NCBI RefSeq assembly: GCF_945901735.1
Contig: NZ_CAMDLM010000032.1
Location: 1 to 41,016, forward strand
From: Limnohabitans sp. Rim8
Lineage (GTDB): Bacteria; Pseudomonadota; Gammaproteobacteria; Burkholderiales; Burkholderiaceae_C
Reading direction: 5' to 3'
Length of the DNA stretch: 41,016 nucleotides
In this document: in pieces, positions 9,151 through 20,349 of the stretch
Layout: every line of letters begins with the position of its first letter
Numbering within the stretch: the first letter of the stretch is position 1
Translations under genes and position numbers: made by a program
The notes under the pieces: model-generated
Databases searched by the model: none
What the model saw: the letters and a program-made list of their open reading frames with translations, nothing else
What the model was told of the DNA's origin: nothing

Positions 9151-10380
9151 TCAGAAGTTCCCCACAATGAAGTCTTTGAATCGGCCAAAAGCGTTGTTCA
9201 CCGAACTCTTCTTTTGGGTCACTTTGTAGCCGCGCAGGCGGGCCAAGCGGGCTTCTTCCAGCAGCCCCATCACGGTCGCTGCTCGCGGCTGGCTGACCAT
9301 GTCGGCCAACCCCCCTGAATACTTGGGCAAGCCCCGGCGCACCGGTTTGAGGAAGATGTCCTCGCCCAATTCGATCATGCCCGGCATTACTGCGCTGCCG
9401 CCTGTGAGCACGATGCCCGAGGACAGCACCTCTTCATAACCCGACTCGCGGATGACCTGGTGCACCAGAGAGAAAATTTCTTCGATGCGCGGCTCGATCA
9501 CGCCGGCCAGGGCCTGGCGACTGAGCATGCGCGGCCCCCGGTCACCCAGACCCGGCACTTCCACCTGCGCATCCGGATCGGCCAGCAGCTGTTTGGCGTT
9601 GCCACTTTCGACTTTGATGTCTTCAGCATCTTTGGTGGGCGTGCGCAAGGCCATGGCAATGTCGCTGGTGATCAGGTCACCGGCAATCGGGATGACGGCG
9701 GTGTGGCGAATCGAGCCGTTGGCAAATATGGCTACATCGGTGGTGCCTGCGCCGATGTCCACACACACCACACCCAGTTCACGTTCGTCTTCAGACAACA
9801 CGGCCAGGCTCGACGATTGGGGATTGAGCAGCAGCTGGTCTACTTCAAGCCCGCAGCGGCGCACGCACTTGATGATGTTTTCTGCCGCGCTTTGAGCCCC
9901 CGTGACAATGTGCACCTTGGCCTCCAAGCGCATGCCGCTCATGCCGATGGGCTCCTTGACTTCCTGGCTGTCGATCACGAATTCCTGCGGGGCCACCAGC
10001 AGCAGCCGCTGGTCGCTGGAGATGTTGATGGCACGCGCCGTTTCCATCACCCGGGCCAGATCGGCTTGGGTGACTTCTTTGTCCTTGATGGCCACCATGC
10101 CACTGGAGTTGATGCCCCGAATGTGACTGCCCGTGATGCCCACGTTCACTCGGGTGATCTTGCAGTCGGCCATCAGCTCAGCCTCTTTGAGCGCCTGCTG
10201 GATGCTTTGCACCGTGGCGTCGATGTTGACCACCACGCCACGCTTGAGCCCATTGCCAGGCGCAATGCCCAGCCCGGCAATCTTGAGCTGACCGTCGGCC
10301 ATCACCTCGGCCACCACGGCCATGACCTTGGACGTTCCGATGTCCAGGCCCACCACCAAATCTTTGTACTCTTTTGCCAT
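9151..10380 (-). CDS. ftsA: cell division protein FtsA
   Basis: Actin-like ATPase that tethers FtsZ filaments to the inner membrane; 409 residues. The phosphate-1 motif is VVGLDIGTSKVMAVV at residues 8-22, phosphate-2 is VCVDIGAGTTDVAIF near 210, and the adenosine-binding LTGGSAVMPG lies near 345. The protein ends in FGRFKDFIVGNF, an amphipathic membrane-targeting helix as expected. The start at 10380 is set by similarity (MAKEYKDLVVGLDIG); the reading frame extends further upstream into ftsQ but without family resemblance. It starts 40 bases after the ftsQ stop. Confidence 0.97.
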   Translation of the reverse strand: MAKEYKDLVVGLDIGTSKVMAVVAEVMADGQLKIAGLGIAPGNGLKRGVVVNIDATVQSIQQALKEAELMADCKITRVNVGITGSHIRGINSSGMVAIKDKEVTQADLARVMETARAINISSDQRLLLVAPQEFVIDSQEVKEPIGMSGMRLEAKVHIVTGAQSAAENIIKCVRRCGLEVDQLLLNPQSSSLAVLSEDERELGVVCVDIGAGTTDVAIFANGSIRHTAVIPIAGDLITSDIAMALRTPTKDAEDIKVESGNAKQLLADPDAQVEVPGLGDRGPRMLSRQALAGVIEPRIEEIFSLVHQVIRESGYEEVLSSGIVLTGGSAVMPGMIELGEDIFLKPVRRGLPKYSGGLADMVSQPRAATVMGLLEEARLARLRGYKVTQKKSSVNNAFGRFKDFIVGNF

Positions 10381-10420
10381 GTTTACCACCGTTTCCGTTT
10401 GATTCCTGCGCCTTGATCGC

Positions 10421-11209
10421 TCAAGGCTTTTGCTTGTTGTTCGCATCCACCGTGCTGACGCCGTGCAAGCGCAAGGCATAAGCATCCTTGTGCCGCAGAT
10501 CCGCACTGGCCACAGCTGAAGCACCGCGCCCATAGCGAGCGGTCACCTGCTTCAAGGTTGTCAAAAACATATCCAGCCTTTGCAATATTTCAGTGCGGCT
10601 GCCACGGCCCAGCTCGATCTGAGCACCCTGTTGGGTTTGCACCCGCCAGCTGCCACGGGGGGTCAGCTCCAGCAGCTCGATCGCCATGTCCAGCGCCTGA
10701 AAGCGCGGGCTCAAAGCCAGGTACATAGCGGCGACGGCCTGCGACTCGGCCGCAGGCCCCTTCATGCGCGGTAGGCGCTCGGCATCGGCATCGTCCAGAG
10801 TGGCTTCAAACACCTGACCTTGTTCGTTGATCAAAGTGCCTGCATCCTCATCGCCCCACAGGCCCATGGGTCGGTGCTCCAACAAGACCGCCCGCAAACG
10901 GTTGGGGAAATCGCGGTGCACCACCGCGACCCGCACCCAAGGCACCGCCTCAAATGCCAGCCGCGCTTTGGCCAGATCGATGGTGAAAAAATTGCCTTCC
11001 AGCTTGGGCAGAACATGCGTGCGGAAGGCAAACGCGTTGTTGCGGTTCACCTCGCCTTGCACAGTGATGGTCTGCAAGGCAAAGCCCGGGTGGCGTATCA
11101 ACCACCATGCCCATCCACCCAGTGTCAGCAGCACAAAAACCGCCACCAGCAAAGCTGTGGCGATGTTCATGAGCCGGACATCGGCTGGCAAAGGCATGGG
11201 TTTTTTCAT
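10421..11209 (-). CDS. ftsQ: cell division protein FtsQ
   Basis: Bitopic divisome protein linking early cytoplasmic and late periplasmic components (FtsB/FtsL partner); 262 residues. A short cytoplasmic N-terminus is followed by one transmembrane helix at about residues 16-38, then a POTRA domain beginning [18 protein letters not shown] and the beta domain. The tail carries lysines and glutamine (NNKQKP). The ATG overlaps the ddlB stop as ATGA, implying translational coupling. Confidence 0.94.
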   Translation of the reverse strand: MKKPMPLPADVRLMNIATALLVAVFVLLTLGGWAWWLIRHPGFALQTITVQGEVNRNNAFAFRTHVLPKLEGNFFTIDLAKARLAFEAVPWVRVAVVHRDFPNRLRAVLLEHRPMGLWGDEDAGTLINEQGQVFEATLDDADAERLPRMKGPAAESQAVAAMYLALSPRFQALDMAIELLELTPRGSWRVQTQQGAQIELGRGSRTEILQRLDMFLTTLKQVTARYGRGASAVASADLRHKDAYALRLHGVSTVDANNKQKP

Positions 11210-12180
11210 GCAGCAGCGCCCTCATAGTCCAATGCAGCAGAGGCCAGCAAATGGCAGCACAGCGCCTCGTAGGGCATGCCATCGGCCGCTGCCGACATGG
11301 GCACCAACGAATGCCCAGTCATGCCGGGCGAGGTGTTGATCTCCAGCAAATAGGGCTGCCGCGTGACACCATCGATCATCACGTCGATGCGGCCCCAACC
11401 CCTGCAGCCCAGGGCTTGGTAAGCCCGGCGCACCAAAGCCTGGATGGCGGCTTCTTCTTGGGCAGGCAAACCGCAGGGCACCAGGTATTGCGTGTCGTCG
11501 GTGAAGTACTTGTTTTGATAGTCGTAATTGCCTTCGGGGGCCACGATGAGAATCACAGGCAAAGCGCGGGCCCCGTCGCCTTCACCCAGCACGGGGCAGG
11601 TGACCTCATCACCCACGATGCACTGTTCGCACAGGATGTCATGGTCGCAAGCGGCCGCTGCGCGCAAAGCCGGGTGCAGGTCTTCGGCCCGCTGCACCTT
11701 GCTCACGCCAATGGAAGAGCCTTCGCGCGCGGGCTTGACGATCAGCGGTAGTCCCAAAGTCTGGATGAGCTCGTCGGCCGACAAGCTGTCGATTTGCGCG
11801 GGGTGCACCAGCACATGGCGTGGCACTGGCAAACCTTCGGCCTGCCAGACCCGTTTGGTCATGACCTTGTCCATGGCGATGCTCGACGCCATCACACCCG
11901 AGCCGGTGTAGGGAATGCTCATCAATTCCAATGCGCCTTGCACCGTGCCGTCCTCGCCAAAGCGACCGTGCAAGGCGATGAAGCAGCGCTGAAAACCCTC
12001 TTTCTGGAGCTCGCTCAGCGCGCGCTCAGCCGGATCAAAAGCGTGGGCGTCCACCCCTGAAGCCAGCAAGGCTTGGAGCACGCCCTGACCCGACATGAGG
12101 GAGACTTCGCGCTCTGCCGAGCGCCCACCCATCAGCACAGCGACTTTTCCCATGTTCATCCGCTTGGCGTTGTTCGTCAT
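11206..12180 (-). CDS. ddlB: D-alanine--D-alanine ligase
   Basis: ATP-grasp ligase that makes the D-Ala-D-Ala dipeptide used by MurF; 324 residues. Visible landmarks are [17 protein letters not shown] at the N-terminus, [47 protein letters not shown] in the ATP-grasp core, and [16 protein letters not shown], which holds magnesium and D-Ala-binding residues. The ATG at 12180 overlaps the murC stop as ATGA; two further in-frame ATGs follow within nine codons (12159, 12153), so the exact start could be slightly later. Confidence 0.95.
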   Translation of the reverse strand: MTNNAKRMNMGKVAVLMGGRSAEREVSLMSGQGVLQALLASGVDAHAFDPAERALSELQKEGFQRCFIALHGRFGEDGTVQGALELMSIPYTGSGVMASSIAMDKVMTKRVWQAEGLPVPRHVLVHPAQIDSLSADELIQTLGLPLIVKPAREGSSIGVSKVQRAEDLHPALRAAAACDHDILCEQCIVGDEVTCPVLGEGDGARALPVILIVAPEGNYDYQNKYFTDDTQYLVPCGLPAQEEAAIQALVRRAYQALGCRGWGRIDVMIDGVTRQPYLLEINTSPGMTGHSLVPMSAAADGMPYEALCCHLLASAALDYEGAAA

Positions 12181-13613
12181 GCGATCACCTCGATGGCCGC
12201 ATCTTTGACGGGCCCGGACAAGGCCACCACCTGCGCAGGGGTTGCGCCAATGGAGCCTGCCCCCATGCAAATGAGCACATCGCCGTCGCGGGCGTTGTTC
12301 ATCACGGCCTGGGGCATGTCGGCAATCCGGTCAACAAACACGGGTTCGACCTTGCCCGCCACGCGCAGCGCCCGGGCCAGCGAACGGCCGTCGGCTGCCA
12401 CGATGGGTGCTTCGCCTGCGCCGTACACCTCGGACAACAAGACGCTGTCACAGCCTTGGCCAATGACCTTGACGAAATCTTCAAAACAGTCACGCGTGCG
12501 GCTGTAACGGTGCGGCTGAAAAGCCAATACCAAACGGCGACCCGGGAATGCGCCACGGGCTGCTGCCAACGTGGCCGCCACCTCGACCGGATGGTGTCCG
12601 TAATCGTCAATCACGGTAAAGCGCCCTTGGCCGTCGGTTGTGGCCACTTCGCCATAGTGCTGAAAGCGCCGGCCCACGCCCTTGAACTGGGCCAATGCGC
12701 GTTGCACCGCGCCATCGTCGACACCTAACTCGACGGCCACGGAAATGGCGGCCAACGCATTGAGCACGTTGTGCACGCCGGGCAAATTCAGCACGATGGG
12801 CAGGTCGGGCAAGGTCACGCCGTTGCGCCTTTGCACCGTGAAGAGCATCTGGCCGTTTTGTGCCTGCACATCAAGCGCGCGTACTTGGGCCCCTTCGTTC
12901 AGGCCATAAGTGGTGACGGGGCGCGCGATGTTGTCCACGATGGACTGCACGCCAGGGTCGTCCGAGCACACGATGGCCGTGCCGTAAAAAGGCATGCGGT
13001 GCAGGAACTCAACAAAGGCCGACTTGAGCTTGGCCAGGTCGTGGCCATAGGTTTCCATGTGGTCGGCGTCGATGTTGGTGACCACCGCCATCACGGGCAA
13101 CAAATTCAAGAAAGAAGCATCCGACTCATCGGCTTCCACCACGATGTAGTCGCCCGTGCCCAACTTGGCATTGGCGCCGGCGCTGTTCAAGCGGCCGCCA
13201 ATCACGAAGGTCGGGTCCAGCCCGGCCTCGGCCAACACGCTGGCCACCAAGCTGGTGGTGGTGGTTTTTCCGTGCGTGCCCGCAATGGCCACGCCCTGCT
13301 TCATGCGCATGAGTTCGGCCAACATGACCGCCCGCGGCACGATGGGAATATGGCGCGCCCGAGCGGCCAGCACCTCGGGGTTGTCGGCTTTCACGGCGGT
13401 CGAAGTGACCACGGCATCGGCGTCTTTGACGTTTTCAGTGCTGTGGCCCACATGCGTGTGGATGCCCAATCCCGCCAGTCGCTGCAACGTGGCGCTATCG
13501 GACAAATCCGAACCTGAAATCTGGTAACCCAGGTTGAGCAACACTTCGGCAATGCCGCTCATGCCCGAGCCGCCCACGCCGATGAAATGAATTTTTCGAA
13601 TGGCGTGTTTCAT
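12177..13613 (-). CDS. murC: UDP-N-acetylmuramate--L-alanine ligase
   Basis: Adds the first stem-peptide residue, L-Ala, to UDP-MurNAc in the cytosol; 478 residues. The N-terminal nucleotide-binding segment is [17 protein letters not shown], the Mur ligase P-loop is [12 protein letters not shown] near residue 113, and [12 protein letters not shown] plus [26 protein letters not shown] are family signatures. Overlaps both neighbours as ATGA (murG stop with its start, its stop with ddlB start). Length is close to the E. coli enzyme. Confidence 0.96.
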   Translation of the reverse strand: MKHAIRKIHFIGVGGSGMSGIAEVLLNLGYQISGSDLSDSATLQRLAGLGIHTHVGHSTENVKDADAVVTSTAVKADNPEVLAARARHIPIVPRAVMLAELMRMKQGVAIAGTHGKTTTTSLVASVLAEAGLDPTFVIGGRLNSAGANAKLGTGDYIVVEADESDASFLNLLPVMAVVTNIDADHMETYGHDLAKLKSAFVEFLHRMPFYGTAIVCSDDPGVQSIVDNIARPVTTYGLNEGAQVRALDVQAQNGQMLFTVQRRNGVTLPDLPIVLNLPGVHNVLNALAAISVAVELGVDDGAVQRALAQFKGVGRRFQHYGEVATTDGQGRFTVIDDYGHHPVEVAATLAAARGAFPGRRLVLAFQPHRYSRTRDCFEDFVKVIGQGCDSVLLSEVYGAGEAPIVAADGRSLARALRVAGKVEPVFVDRIADMPQAVMNNARDGDVLICMGAGSIGATPAQVVALSGPVKDAAIEVIA

Positions 13614-14680
13614 GCCGCCAACTCCTCACAAGCCATCACAAGCTCCCGGGTCGCATTTGTTTTTTTCTGTGCATGGGCTTTTTGCGCCACGTCCTGCAAG
13701 GTGTCGCGGCTCAAGGCCGTCAGCCGTTCGGCCAGGTTCTGCGCCGTCAATTCAGCCTGGGGCACCAGCCAGCCAGCGCCATGGGCCAACAAAAACTGTG
13801 CATTGGTGGTTTGGTGGTCGTCAACCGCAAACGGAAACGGCACGAACAAGGCTGCTGCGCCCACCGCCGCCAGTTCGGTCACGGTGCTGGCACCTGCGCG
13901 GCAGATCACCAGATCGGCCTGTGCGAAAGCGCTGGCCGTGTCGTCAATGAACGGTGTCAACTCGGCCTGCACGCCCGCGGCTGCGTAGTTGGCCCGCAGC
14001 GCTTCAATTTGCTTGGCGCCACTTTGGTGGATCACCAGCGGGCGTGAGGCCTCTGGCATCAAAGCCAAAGCTTGCGGCACGATGTCGTTCAAGGCCTTGG
14101 CACCCAAGCTGCCGCCCACCACCAACACACGCAAGGGGCCGCTGCGTCCGGCAAAACGCTCAGCGGGCGTGGCCTGTTCGGTGAAGGCACGGCGCAGGGG
14201 ATTGCCCACCCACTGCCCGGTCTTGAAGACCCCGGGGAAAGCGGTGAACACACGGTCGGCCAATTGCGCCAGCACCTTGTTGGCCAAGCCCGCCACCGAG
14301 TTTTGCTCGTGCAGCACCAAAGGCTTACTCCACAGGCTGGCCATCATGCCGCCCGGGAATGAGATGTAGCCGCCCAGGCCCAGCACCACATCGGGCTGCA
14401 CGCGGCGCACCACCTGCAGACTTTGCCAAAAAGCGCGCAGCAAACGCAGCGGCAGCAAGGCCAGGGTTTGAATGCCCTTGCCGCGCACGCCACCAAAAGC
14501 CACGGGCTCGAATGCGAAACCACGCGGCGGCACCAACTGGCTTTCCATGCTGTCTGGCGCACCCAGCCAATGCACGCGCCAACCGGCTTCGCGTAAGGCT
14601 TCTGCCACAGCCAAGCCCGGAAAAATGTGCCCGCCTGTGCCGCCCGCCATCACCAAGGCGGTTTTGCGCGTGTCCGTCAT
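13610..14680 (-). CDS. murG: UDP-GlcNAc:lipid I GlcNAc transferase
   Basis: Peripheral membrane GT-B glycosyltransferase that converts lipid I to lipid II; 356 residues. The N-terminal glycine loop [17 protein letters not shown] (from about residue 13) and the C-terminal-domain loop [13 protein letters not shown] are present, with [15 protein letters not shown] in the donor site. The start at 14680 overlaps the ftsW stop as ATGA; the open frame continues upstream but has no similarity there. The end overlaps murC in the same way. Confidence 0.96.
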   Translation of the reverse strand: MTDTRKTALVMAGGTGGHIFPGLAVAEALREAGWRVHWLGAPDSMESQLVPPRGFAFEPVAFGGVRGKGIQTLALLPLRLLRAFWQSLQVVRRVQPDVVLGLGGYISFPGGMMASLWSKPLVLHEQNSVAGLANKVLAQLADRVFTAFPGVFKTGQWVGNPLRRAFTEQATPAERFAGRSGPLRVLVVGGSLGAKALNDIVPQALALMPEASRPLVIHQSGAKQIEALRANYAAAGVQAELTPFIDDTASAFAQADLVICRAGASTVTELAAVGAAALFVPFPFAVDDHQTTNAQFLLAHGAGWLVPQAELTAQNLAERLTALSRDTLQDVAQKAHAQKKTNATRELVMACEELAA

Positions 14681-15978
14681 GGCCGCCCTCCCCGCATCAT
14701 TTGTTTGTTCTCGGCGTCGATGCGCAGGACGATGGCGATCGCGATCAGGTTCATCATGATGGCCGAGCCGCCGTAACTCATCAGCGGCAAGGTCAGGCCC
14801 TTGGTGGGCAAGGCCCCCAGGTTCACGCCGATGTTGATGAAGGCCTGAAAGCCGATCCAAATGCCCACGCCTTGCGCGACCAGACCAGAAAAAACTTTTT
14901 CCAGTGCAATGGCTTGCCGCCCAATCACCATGATGCGGCGGCTGAGCCACAGGAACAGGCAAATCACCAGCGTCACGCCCACCAGGCCAAATTCTTCACC
15001 GATCACGGCCAACAAAAAGTCGGTGTGCGCCTCGGGCAACCAATGCAGTTTTTCCACACTGCCGCCCAGGCCCACGCCCCACACCTCGCCCCGACCAATG
15101 GCAATCAACGAGTGCGTCAGCTGGTAGCCCTTGCCCAGAGCATGCTCGGCGCTGAAGGGGTCAAGGTAGGCAAAAATCCGCTCCCTGCGCCAAGGGGAAT
15201 CGGCGATCATGACCACGAAAGCCAGGATCAAAATCCCCAGGATCAGAAAGAACATGCGGGCATTCACACCGCCCAGGAACAAGATGCCCATGGCGATGGT
15301 GGCGATCACCATGAACGCGCCCATGTCCGGCTCGGCCAGCAAGAACACGCCCGCCAGACCCACGGCAGCGCCCATGGGGAGCACGGCTTTGAAAAATTTC
15401 TCCTTCACGTCCATCTTGCGCACCATGTAATCGGCGGCATAGATGATGGTGGCGAGTTTGGCCAACTCGGAGGGCTGGAATGTGATCACACCCAGTGAAA
15501 TCCACCGTCGTGCGCCATTCACACCCTTGCCGATGAAGGGAATCAGCACCACCGCCAGCAGCACCAGTGAAAACACGAACAAAGGGCGAGCCGCTTTTTC
15601 CCAGGTCTCCATTCGCACCTGAAAGGCCAGTAAGGCCATGATGCAGCCCACCACCATGGAAATCACATGGCGAAAGAGGAAATGGGTATGGCTATAGCGA
15701 GAAAAACGCGGGTTGTCCGGCATCGCAATCGAGGCTGAGTACACCATGACCATGCCCCACAGCAGCAAGGCCACCGCCACCCAGACCAAGGCCTGGTCCA
15801 CGCTTTGTATGCGGGCCGGGCGACCATGGACCCGACCAGTCATGCCGTAGTCACCCAAATTGACCGGCAAGCCCTGTGCACCGGACCATCGACCACCGAC
15901 GAGCCCGCCAGTCATGCGGTGGAGCAGGCCCGCTGCGGACTGCTGCAGGCGTTGTGGGAACGTGATGGCTTGTCTCAC
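14677..15978 (-). CDS. ftsW: peptidoglycan polymerase FtsW (GTG start)
   Basis: SEDS-family lipid II polymerase of the divisome, partner of FtsI; 433 residues with about ten transmembrane helices. Diagnostic stretches are [39 protein letters not shown], and [29 protein letters not shown], followed by the last-helix [14 protein letters not shown]. The start is taken as GTG at 15978: it overlaps the murD stop as GTGA and is preceded by a strong GGAGGG at seven-base spacing. This gives a roughly 45-residue cytoplasmic N-terminus before [19 protein letters not shown]; an internal ATG at 15843 is a possible alternative. Confidence 0.94.
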   Translation of the reverse strand: MRQAITFPQRLQQSAAGLLHRMTGGLVGGRWSGAQGLPVNLGDYGMTGRVHGRPARIQSVDQALVWVAVALLLWGMVMVYSASIAMPDNPRFSRYSHTHFLFRHVISMVVGCIMALLAFQVRMETWEKAARPLFVFSLVLLAVVLIPFIGKGVNGARRWISLGVITFQPSELAKLATIIYAADYMVRKMDVKEKFFKAVLPMGAAVGLAGVFLLAEPDMGAFMVIATIAMGILFLGGVNARMFFLILGILILAFVVMIADSPWRRERIFAYLDPFSAEHALGKGYQLTHSLIAIGRGEVWGVGLGGSVEKLHWLPEAHTDFLLAVIGEEFGLVGVTLVICLFLWLSRRIMVIGRQAIALEKVFSGLVAQGVGIWIGFQAFINIGVNLGALPTKGLTLPLMSYGGSAIMMNLIAIAIVLRIDAENKQMMRGGRP

Positions 15979-17729
15979 CGCCCACCCTCCATGGCCACAC
16001 CTGCCGCTTCGGCCACGCGGGCCACGGCCTGGCAAAACACTTCTGCACGGTGGCCGTAGTTGTCAAACATGTCAAAGCTGGCGCAAGCGGGCGACATCAA
16101 GACCGCATCGCCACTGCGGGCCATGGCTGCAGCTTGCTCGACCGCGTCATGCATGTCGCTGGCGTCGTGCATTGGCACGTCCGTGCCTTGAAGCGCTTGG
16201 CGGATGACAGGCGCATCGCGGCCGATCAAGACCACGCCCCGAGCAAAGCGTTGGACGGGTTCGGCCAAGGGCGTGAAGTCCTGGCCCTTGCCTTCACCAC
16301 CCAAAATGATCACCACACGGCGATCTGCACCCAAGCCTTGCAAGGCGGCCACGGTGGCGCCCACGTTGGTGCCCTTGCTGTCGTCAAAAAATTCCACTTC
16401 ATGGATGATCGCCACCGGCTCGACACGGTGCGGCTCACCCAGGTATTCGCGCAGGCCGTAAAGCATAGGCCCCAGGGCGCAACCAGCGCTGCTGGCCAGT
16501 GCAAGAGCCGAGAGCGCATTGACCGCGTTGTGCCGCCCTCGGATGCGCAAAGCATCGGCGGGCATCAGGCGCTGGATGTGCAGCTCTTCTTTAGCATCCT
16601 TGCGGCGGCGGCGGGTTTCATCGGCCTCCAAGGCGCGCACCAACCAGGTCATGCCGTGCGTCACTTCAATGCCGAAGTCCCCTGGGCGTTGAGGCATGTC
16701 ACCACCAAATTGCACGCAAACACGCTCAACAGGTTTTTGCAACTTCACGCGCACAGGCTCGGGCCGCATGGCCATGACCTTCGGGTCTTCGCGGTTGAGC
16801 ACCATCAAGGCCTGCGCACCAAAAATACGGGCTTTGGCAGCGGCGTAGGCGGCCATGCTGCCGTGCCAGTCCAGGTGGTCCTGCGAGAGGTTGAGCACTG
16901 TGGCAGCCGTGGGCTCAAAACCCTCGCTGCTGTCAAGTTGGAAGCTCGACAGCTCCAGCACCCAGACCTGAGGCAACGCCTGGGCCATGGGGTCCAACAC
17001 GGCAGGAGGAACGGGCAGCGGCTGCACTGCCTCGGTCTCGCCCTCTAAGCTGTCCAGCGTTTCGTCTGGTTCGGATGCCGCTCTTGAAGGCTCATCCTGC
17101 GGTTGCGCTGGGGTGACAGTTTCTTGGGTGGCAGTCACCGATGGCGGCTCACTGTGCCGTTCTTGGTTTTCAAGTTCAGCGGCGACACGTTCAGCTGCTT
17201 CTTGTTCGACTTGTGCTTGTGCTTGGGCCATGGCCTCGGTCAAGGTGTCGAGCAAGGTGGGGCCAATGTTGCCCGCCACTTTCACGGTTTTGCCCGCACG
17301 CGCCACCAACTGCCCGGTGAGCGATGTCACCGTGGTCTTGCCGTTGGTTCCGGTGATCGCCAGCACCTGCGGGGCGTAGCCAAAGCGCGCCTTCAAATCC
17401 TGCAAACCTGCTGCAAAAAGACTCAACTCACCGCCTTGCCACAAGCCCATGGCGTGGGCCGCATCCACCACCGGGGCGACCACGTCAGGGGCCAGGCCTG
17501 GGCTGCGGAACACGGCACGCACAGCAGTGCCTTCCACCAGACTGGCCACAAAAGGCCCCGCCACAAAATGCACACCAGGCCACTCGGCCTGCAAAGCGGC
17601 CAACTGGGGCGGCGTGTCGCGGGTGTCGGCCACGGTCACGTCGGCACCGGCCTGCGCGCACCAACGGGCCATGGCCAGGCCCGTTGCACCCAAACCGAGA
17701 ATCAGAACGTGTTGACCTTGCAGCTGCAT
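15975..17729 (-). CDS. murD: UDP-MurNAc-L-Ala--D-Glu ligase with large insertion
   Basis: Adds D-glutamate to UDP-MurNAc-L-Ala. At 584 residues it is far longer than the about 440-450 usual for MurD. The core is intact: [15 protein letters not shown] near 9-23, P-loop GTNGKTT at 127-133, GNIGPTLLD at 153-161, ELSSFQLD at 259-266, [13 protein letters not shown] near 398, [11 protein letters not shown] near 449, and [20 protein letters not shown] near 546. The extra length sits mainly between residues about 165 and 252, where an acidic Gln/Glu/Ala/Pro-rich, probably disordered segment separates the GNIG loop from the catalytic ELSSFQLD strand. A smaller basic insert ([12 protein letters not shown]) is near 371. 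The frame is unbroken. Follows mraY by three bases and overlaps ftsW as GTGA. Confidence 0.95.
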   Translation of the reverse strand: MQLQGQHVLILGLGATGLAMARWCAQAGADVTVADTRDTPPQLAALQAEWPGVHFVAGPFVASLVEGTAVRAVFRSPGLAPDVVAPVVDAAHAMGLWQGGELSLFAAGLQDLKARFGYAPQVLAITGTNGKTTVTSLTGQLVARAGKTVKVAGNIGPTLLDTLTEAMAQAQAQVEQEAAERVAAELENQERHSEPPSVTATQETVTPAQPQDEPSRAASEPDETLDSLEGETEAVQPLPVPPAVLDPMAQALPQVWVLELSSFQLDSSEGFEPTAATVLNLSQDHLDWHGSMAAYAAAKARIFGAQALMVLNREDPKVMAMRPEPVRVKLQKPVERVCVQFGGDMPQRPGDFGIEVTHGMTWLVRALEADETRRRRKDAKEELHIQRLMPADALRIRGRHNAVNALSALALASSAGCALGPMLYGLREYLGEPHRVEPVAIIHEVEFFDDSKGTNVGATVAALQGLGADRRVVIILGGEGKGQDFTPLAEPVQRFARGVVLIGRDAPVIRQALQGTDVPMHDASDMHDAVEQAAAMARSGDAVLMSPACASFDMFDNYGHRAEVFCQAVARVAEAAGVAMEGGR

Positions 17730-17732
17730 GGT

Positions 17733-18911
17733 TTACCTCAGCTTCAGGGTCGACAAGCCGACCAGGCACAGCAACATGGTGATGATCCAGAAACGCACGA
17801 CCACTTGCGTTTCCTTCCAGCCGCTTTTCTCAAAATGGTGGTGCAAAGGCGCCATCTTCAGGACGCGTCGGCCCACGCCGTATTTTTTCTTGGTGTACTT
17901 GAAGTAGGTCACCTGCGCCATCACCGACAAGGCCTCCACCACGAAGATGCCGCCCATGATGGCGAGCACGATTTCGGCTCGCACAATGACCGCGATGGTG
18001 CCCAGCGCCGCGCCCAGCGCCAGCGCGCCCACGTCACCCATGAACACTTGGGCCGGGTGCGTGTTAAACCACAAAAAGGCCAGGCCCGCGCCCGCCATGG
18101 CGGCGCAAAAGATCAGCAACTCGCCCGAACCCGGAATGTGCGGGAAGAACAGGTACTTGGAATACACCGCGCTGCCGGTGACGTAGGCAAACACACCCAG
18201 CGCCGAGCCCACCATGACCACCGGCATGATGGCCAGTCCGTCCAAACCATCGGTCAGGTTGACCGCGTTGCTGGAACCCACAATAACCAGATAGGTCAGG
18301 ACCACGAAACCCAGCACGCCCAGTGGATAAGTGATTTCTTTGAAGAAGGGCACCTGCAATCCGGCCTTCAGGGGCAAGCTCACTTCAAAGCCCGACTTGA
18401 CCCACTGAACAAACAAGTCCAACACCCGCGCATTGGAGTTTTCGGAAATGCTGAACACCAAACACAATGCGGCCAGCAAGCCGATGACCGATTGCCAGAA
18501 GTACTTTTCTCGTGAGCGCATGCCCTCGGGGTCTTTGTTGACCACCTTGCGCCAGTCGTCGACCCAACCTACGGCGCCAAAGCCCAGAGTCACGATCAGT
18601 ACGATCCAAACAAAACGGTTAGACAAGTCAAACCACAGCAAAGTGGAGATGGCAATCGACAACAAGATCAGCACACCGCCCATGGTGGGCGTGCCACTTT
18701 TGGACAGGTGGGACGCCATGCCGTAGGCACGGATGGGTTGGCCAATCTTGAGCGAGGTCAAGCGGCGGATAACCCAGGGGCCTGCGGCCAAGCCGATCAA
18801 TAGCGCCGTCATCGCGGCCATCACCGCACGGAAGGTGATGTATTGGAAAACACGCAAAAAGCCCCACTCGGGGGACAAACTTTGCAACCATTGGGCCAGG
18901 CTAAGCAGCAT
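17733..18911 (-). CDS. mraY: phospho-MurNAc-pentapeptide translocase MraY
   Basis: Integral inner-membrane enzyme that transfers phospho-MurNAc-pentapeptide to undecaprenyl phosphate, giving lipid I; 392 residues with about ten membrane helices. Family signatures are [10 protein letters not shown], the aspartate pair in [30 protein letters not shown] and [11 protein letters not shown] with the third catalytic aspartate, and the histidine motif [11 protein letters not shown]. Its ATG lies inside the last codons of murF (11-base overlap). Confidence 0.97.
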   Translation of the reverse strand: MLLSLAQWLQSLSPEWGFLRVFQYITFRAVMAAMTALLIGLAAGPWVIRRLTSLKIGQPIRAYGMASHLSKSGTPTMGGVLILLSIAISTLLWFDLSNRFVWIVLIVTLGFGAVGWVDDWRKVVNKDPEGMRSREKYFWQSVIGLLAALCLVFSISENSNARVLDLFVQWVKSGFEVSLPLKAGLQVPFFKEITYPLGVLGFVVLTYLVIVGSSNAVNLTDGLDGLAIMPVVMVGSALGVFAYVTGSAVYSKYLFFPHIPGSGELLIFCAAMAGAGLAFLWFNTHPAQVFMGDVGALALGAALGTIAVIVRAEIVLAIMGGIFVVEALSVMAQVTYFKYTKKKYGVGRRVLKMAPLHHHFEKSGWKETQVVVRFWIITMLLCLVGLSTLKLR

Positions 18912-20349
18912 GGGGCTCCCCTTTTTTATTGTTTTGACTGGTCTTGTCTTCGCCCCGTGACAGCAGGGCTTGCACCACGCGCTCCATCTTCATGAAACGC
19001 GAGCCTTTCACGACCACGCTCTGAAAACCGTCCACTTGCGCCGTGACGACCGCCAGCAAACTGTCCATGTCCTTGAAGTGCCGGGCTGTACCAAAGGCCT
19101 GTGCGCTGTGCACGCACAAGTCACCCAGGGTGAACAACGCTTCGATGCTGCGCTCGGCAGCGTAGGCCCCCACCTCGGCATGGAACTCGGGGCCTTGGTT
19201 GCCCACCTCACCCATGTCGCCCAGCACCAACAAACGCGGCGCAGGCAGCTCGGCCAGCACGTCGATGGCGGCGCGGACCGAGTCGGGGTTGGCGTTGTAG
19301 GTGTCGTCGACCAAGGTGATTTCGTTGGTGGCTGTGTTCAGAACCAGTGCACGCGAGCGGCCCTTGACCGGCTCAAACGCCACCAGACCTTGGGCCACGG
19401 CGGCCAGGGGCACGCCTGCGGCCAGGGCGCAGGCCGAAGCGGCCAAGGCGTTTTTGACGTTGTGGCGCCCGGCGATGTGCAGGCGCACGGGTGCGGTGCC
19501 CTCGGGGGTTTTGAGGGTGAACTGCCAAGCACACGACTGCCAGACCACCACTGCAGCGCGCACTTCGGCGTCTGAGACGGACGCCATGGCAAAGCAGCGC
19601 TGCGCCCGCGTGCCCGACAGGCCTTGCCACACGGACGTAAATTCTTCATCGGACGGAAAAACCGCCACGCCCTCAGAGTGCAATGCCTGCAACACAGCAC
19701 CGTTTTCGTGCGCCACGGCTTCGACCGTGCCCATGAACTCCTGGTGCTCGCGCTGCGCGTTGTTGACCAAGGCCACAGTGGGCTGCGCCATTTTGGCCAA
19801 GTAGGCGATCTCGCCGGGGTGGTTCATGCCCAACTCGACCACGGCGATGCGATGGTGGGCGCGCAAATTGAACAAGGTCAAAGGCACGCCGATGTCGTTG
19901 TTGAAATTGCCCTGGGTGGAGAAGGCGCCATCCCCTGCATGGGCACGCAAGATGGACGCGATCATTTGCGTCACGGTGGTTTTGCCGTTGCTGCCGGTCA
20001 CGGCGATCATCGGCAAACTGAACTGGGCACGCCAGCCTGCGGCCAGCTCACCCAAAGCGATGCGCGCATCGGGCACCACCAGGGCTGGTAAGCCTTGCGC
20101 CAGCGCCAGGGCTTCGCCAGAGGCCTCGCACACCACGGCCACGGCGCCCTGCGCCTTGGCCTGGGCGATGAAGTCGTTGCCATCGAAACGCTCACCGCGC
20201 AAGGCCACAAACAAGTCGCCCGCTTGCAGGCTGCGGCTGTCGGTGTGCACCCGTTCAGCTACCACGCCTTGGACATGCACGCCACGGGCCTGGCTCAACC
20301 AGCCCAGGGCGAGGTTCAAATTCAGTTGCATGGACACTGGAACGTTCAT
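18901..20349 (-). CDS. murF: UDP-MurNAc-tripeptide--D-Ala-D-Ala ligase
   Basis: Adds the D-Ala-D-Ala dipeptide made by DdlB, completing the UDP-MurNAc-pentapeptide; 482 residues. Shows [27 protein letters not shown] at 34-60, P-loop [13 protein letters not shown] at about 117-129, [39 protein letters not shown] and [16 protein letters not shown]. The ATG overlaps the murE stop as ATGA; the 3' end overlaps mraY by 11 bases. Confidence 0.96.
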   Translation of the reverse strand: MNVPVSMQLNLNLALGWLSQARGVHVQGVVAERVHTDSRSLQAGDLFVALRGERFDGNDFIAQAKAQGAVAVVCEASGEALALAQGLPALVVPDARIALGELAAGWRAQFSLPMIAVTGSNGKTTVTQMIASILRAHAGDGAFSTQGNFNNDIGVPLTLFNLRAHHRIAVVELGMNHPGEIAYLAKMAQPTVALVNNAQREHQEFMGTVEAVAHENGAVLQALHSEGVAVFPSDEEFTSVWQGLSGTRAQRCFAMASVSDAEVRAAVVVWQSCAWQFTLKTPEGTAPVRLHIAGRHNVKNALAASACALAAGVPLAAVAQGLVAFEPVKGRSRALVLNTATNEITLVDDTYNANPDSVRAAIDVLAELPAPRLLVLGDMGEVGNQGPEFHAEVGAYAAERSIEALFTLGDLCVHSAQAFGTARHFKDMDSLLAVVTAQVDGFQSVVVKGSRFMKMERVVQALLSRGEDKTSQNNKKGEPHAA

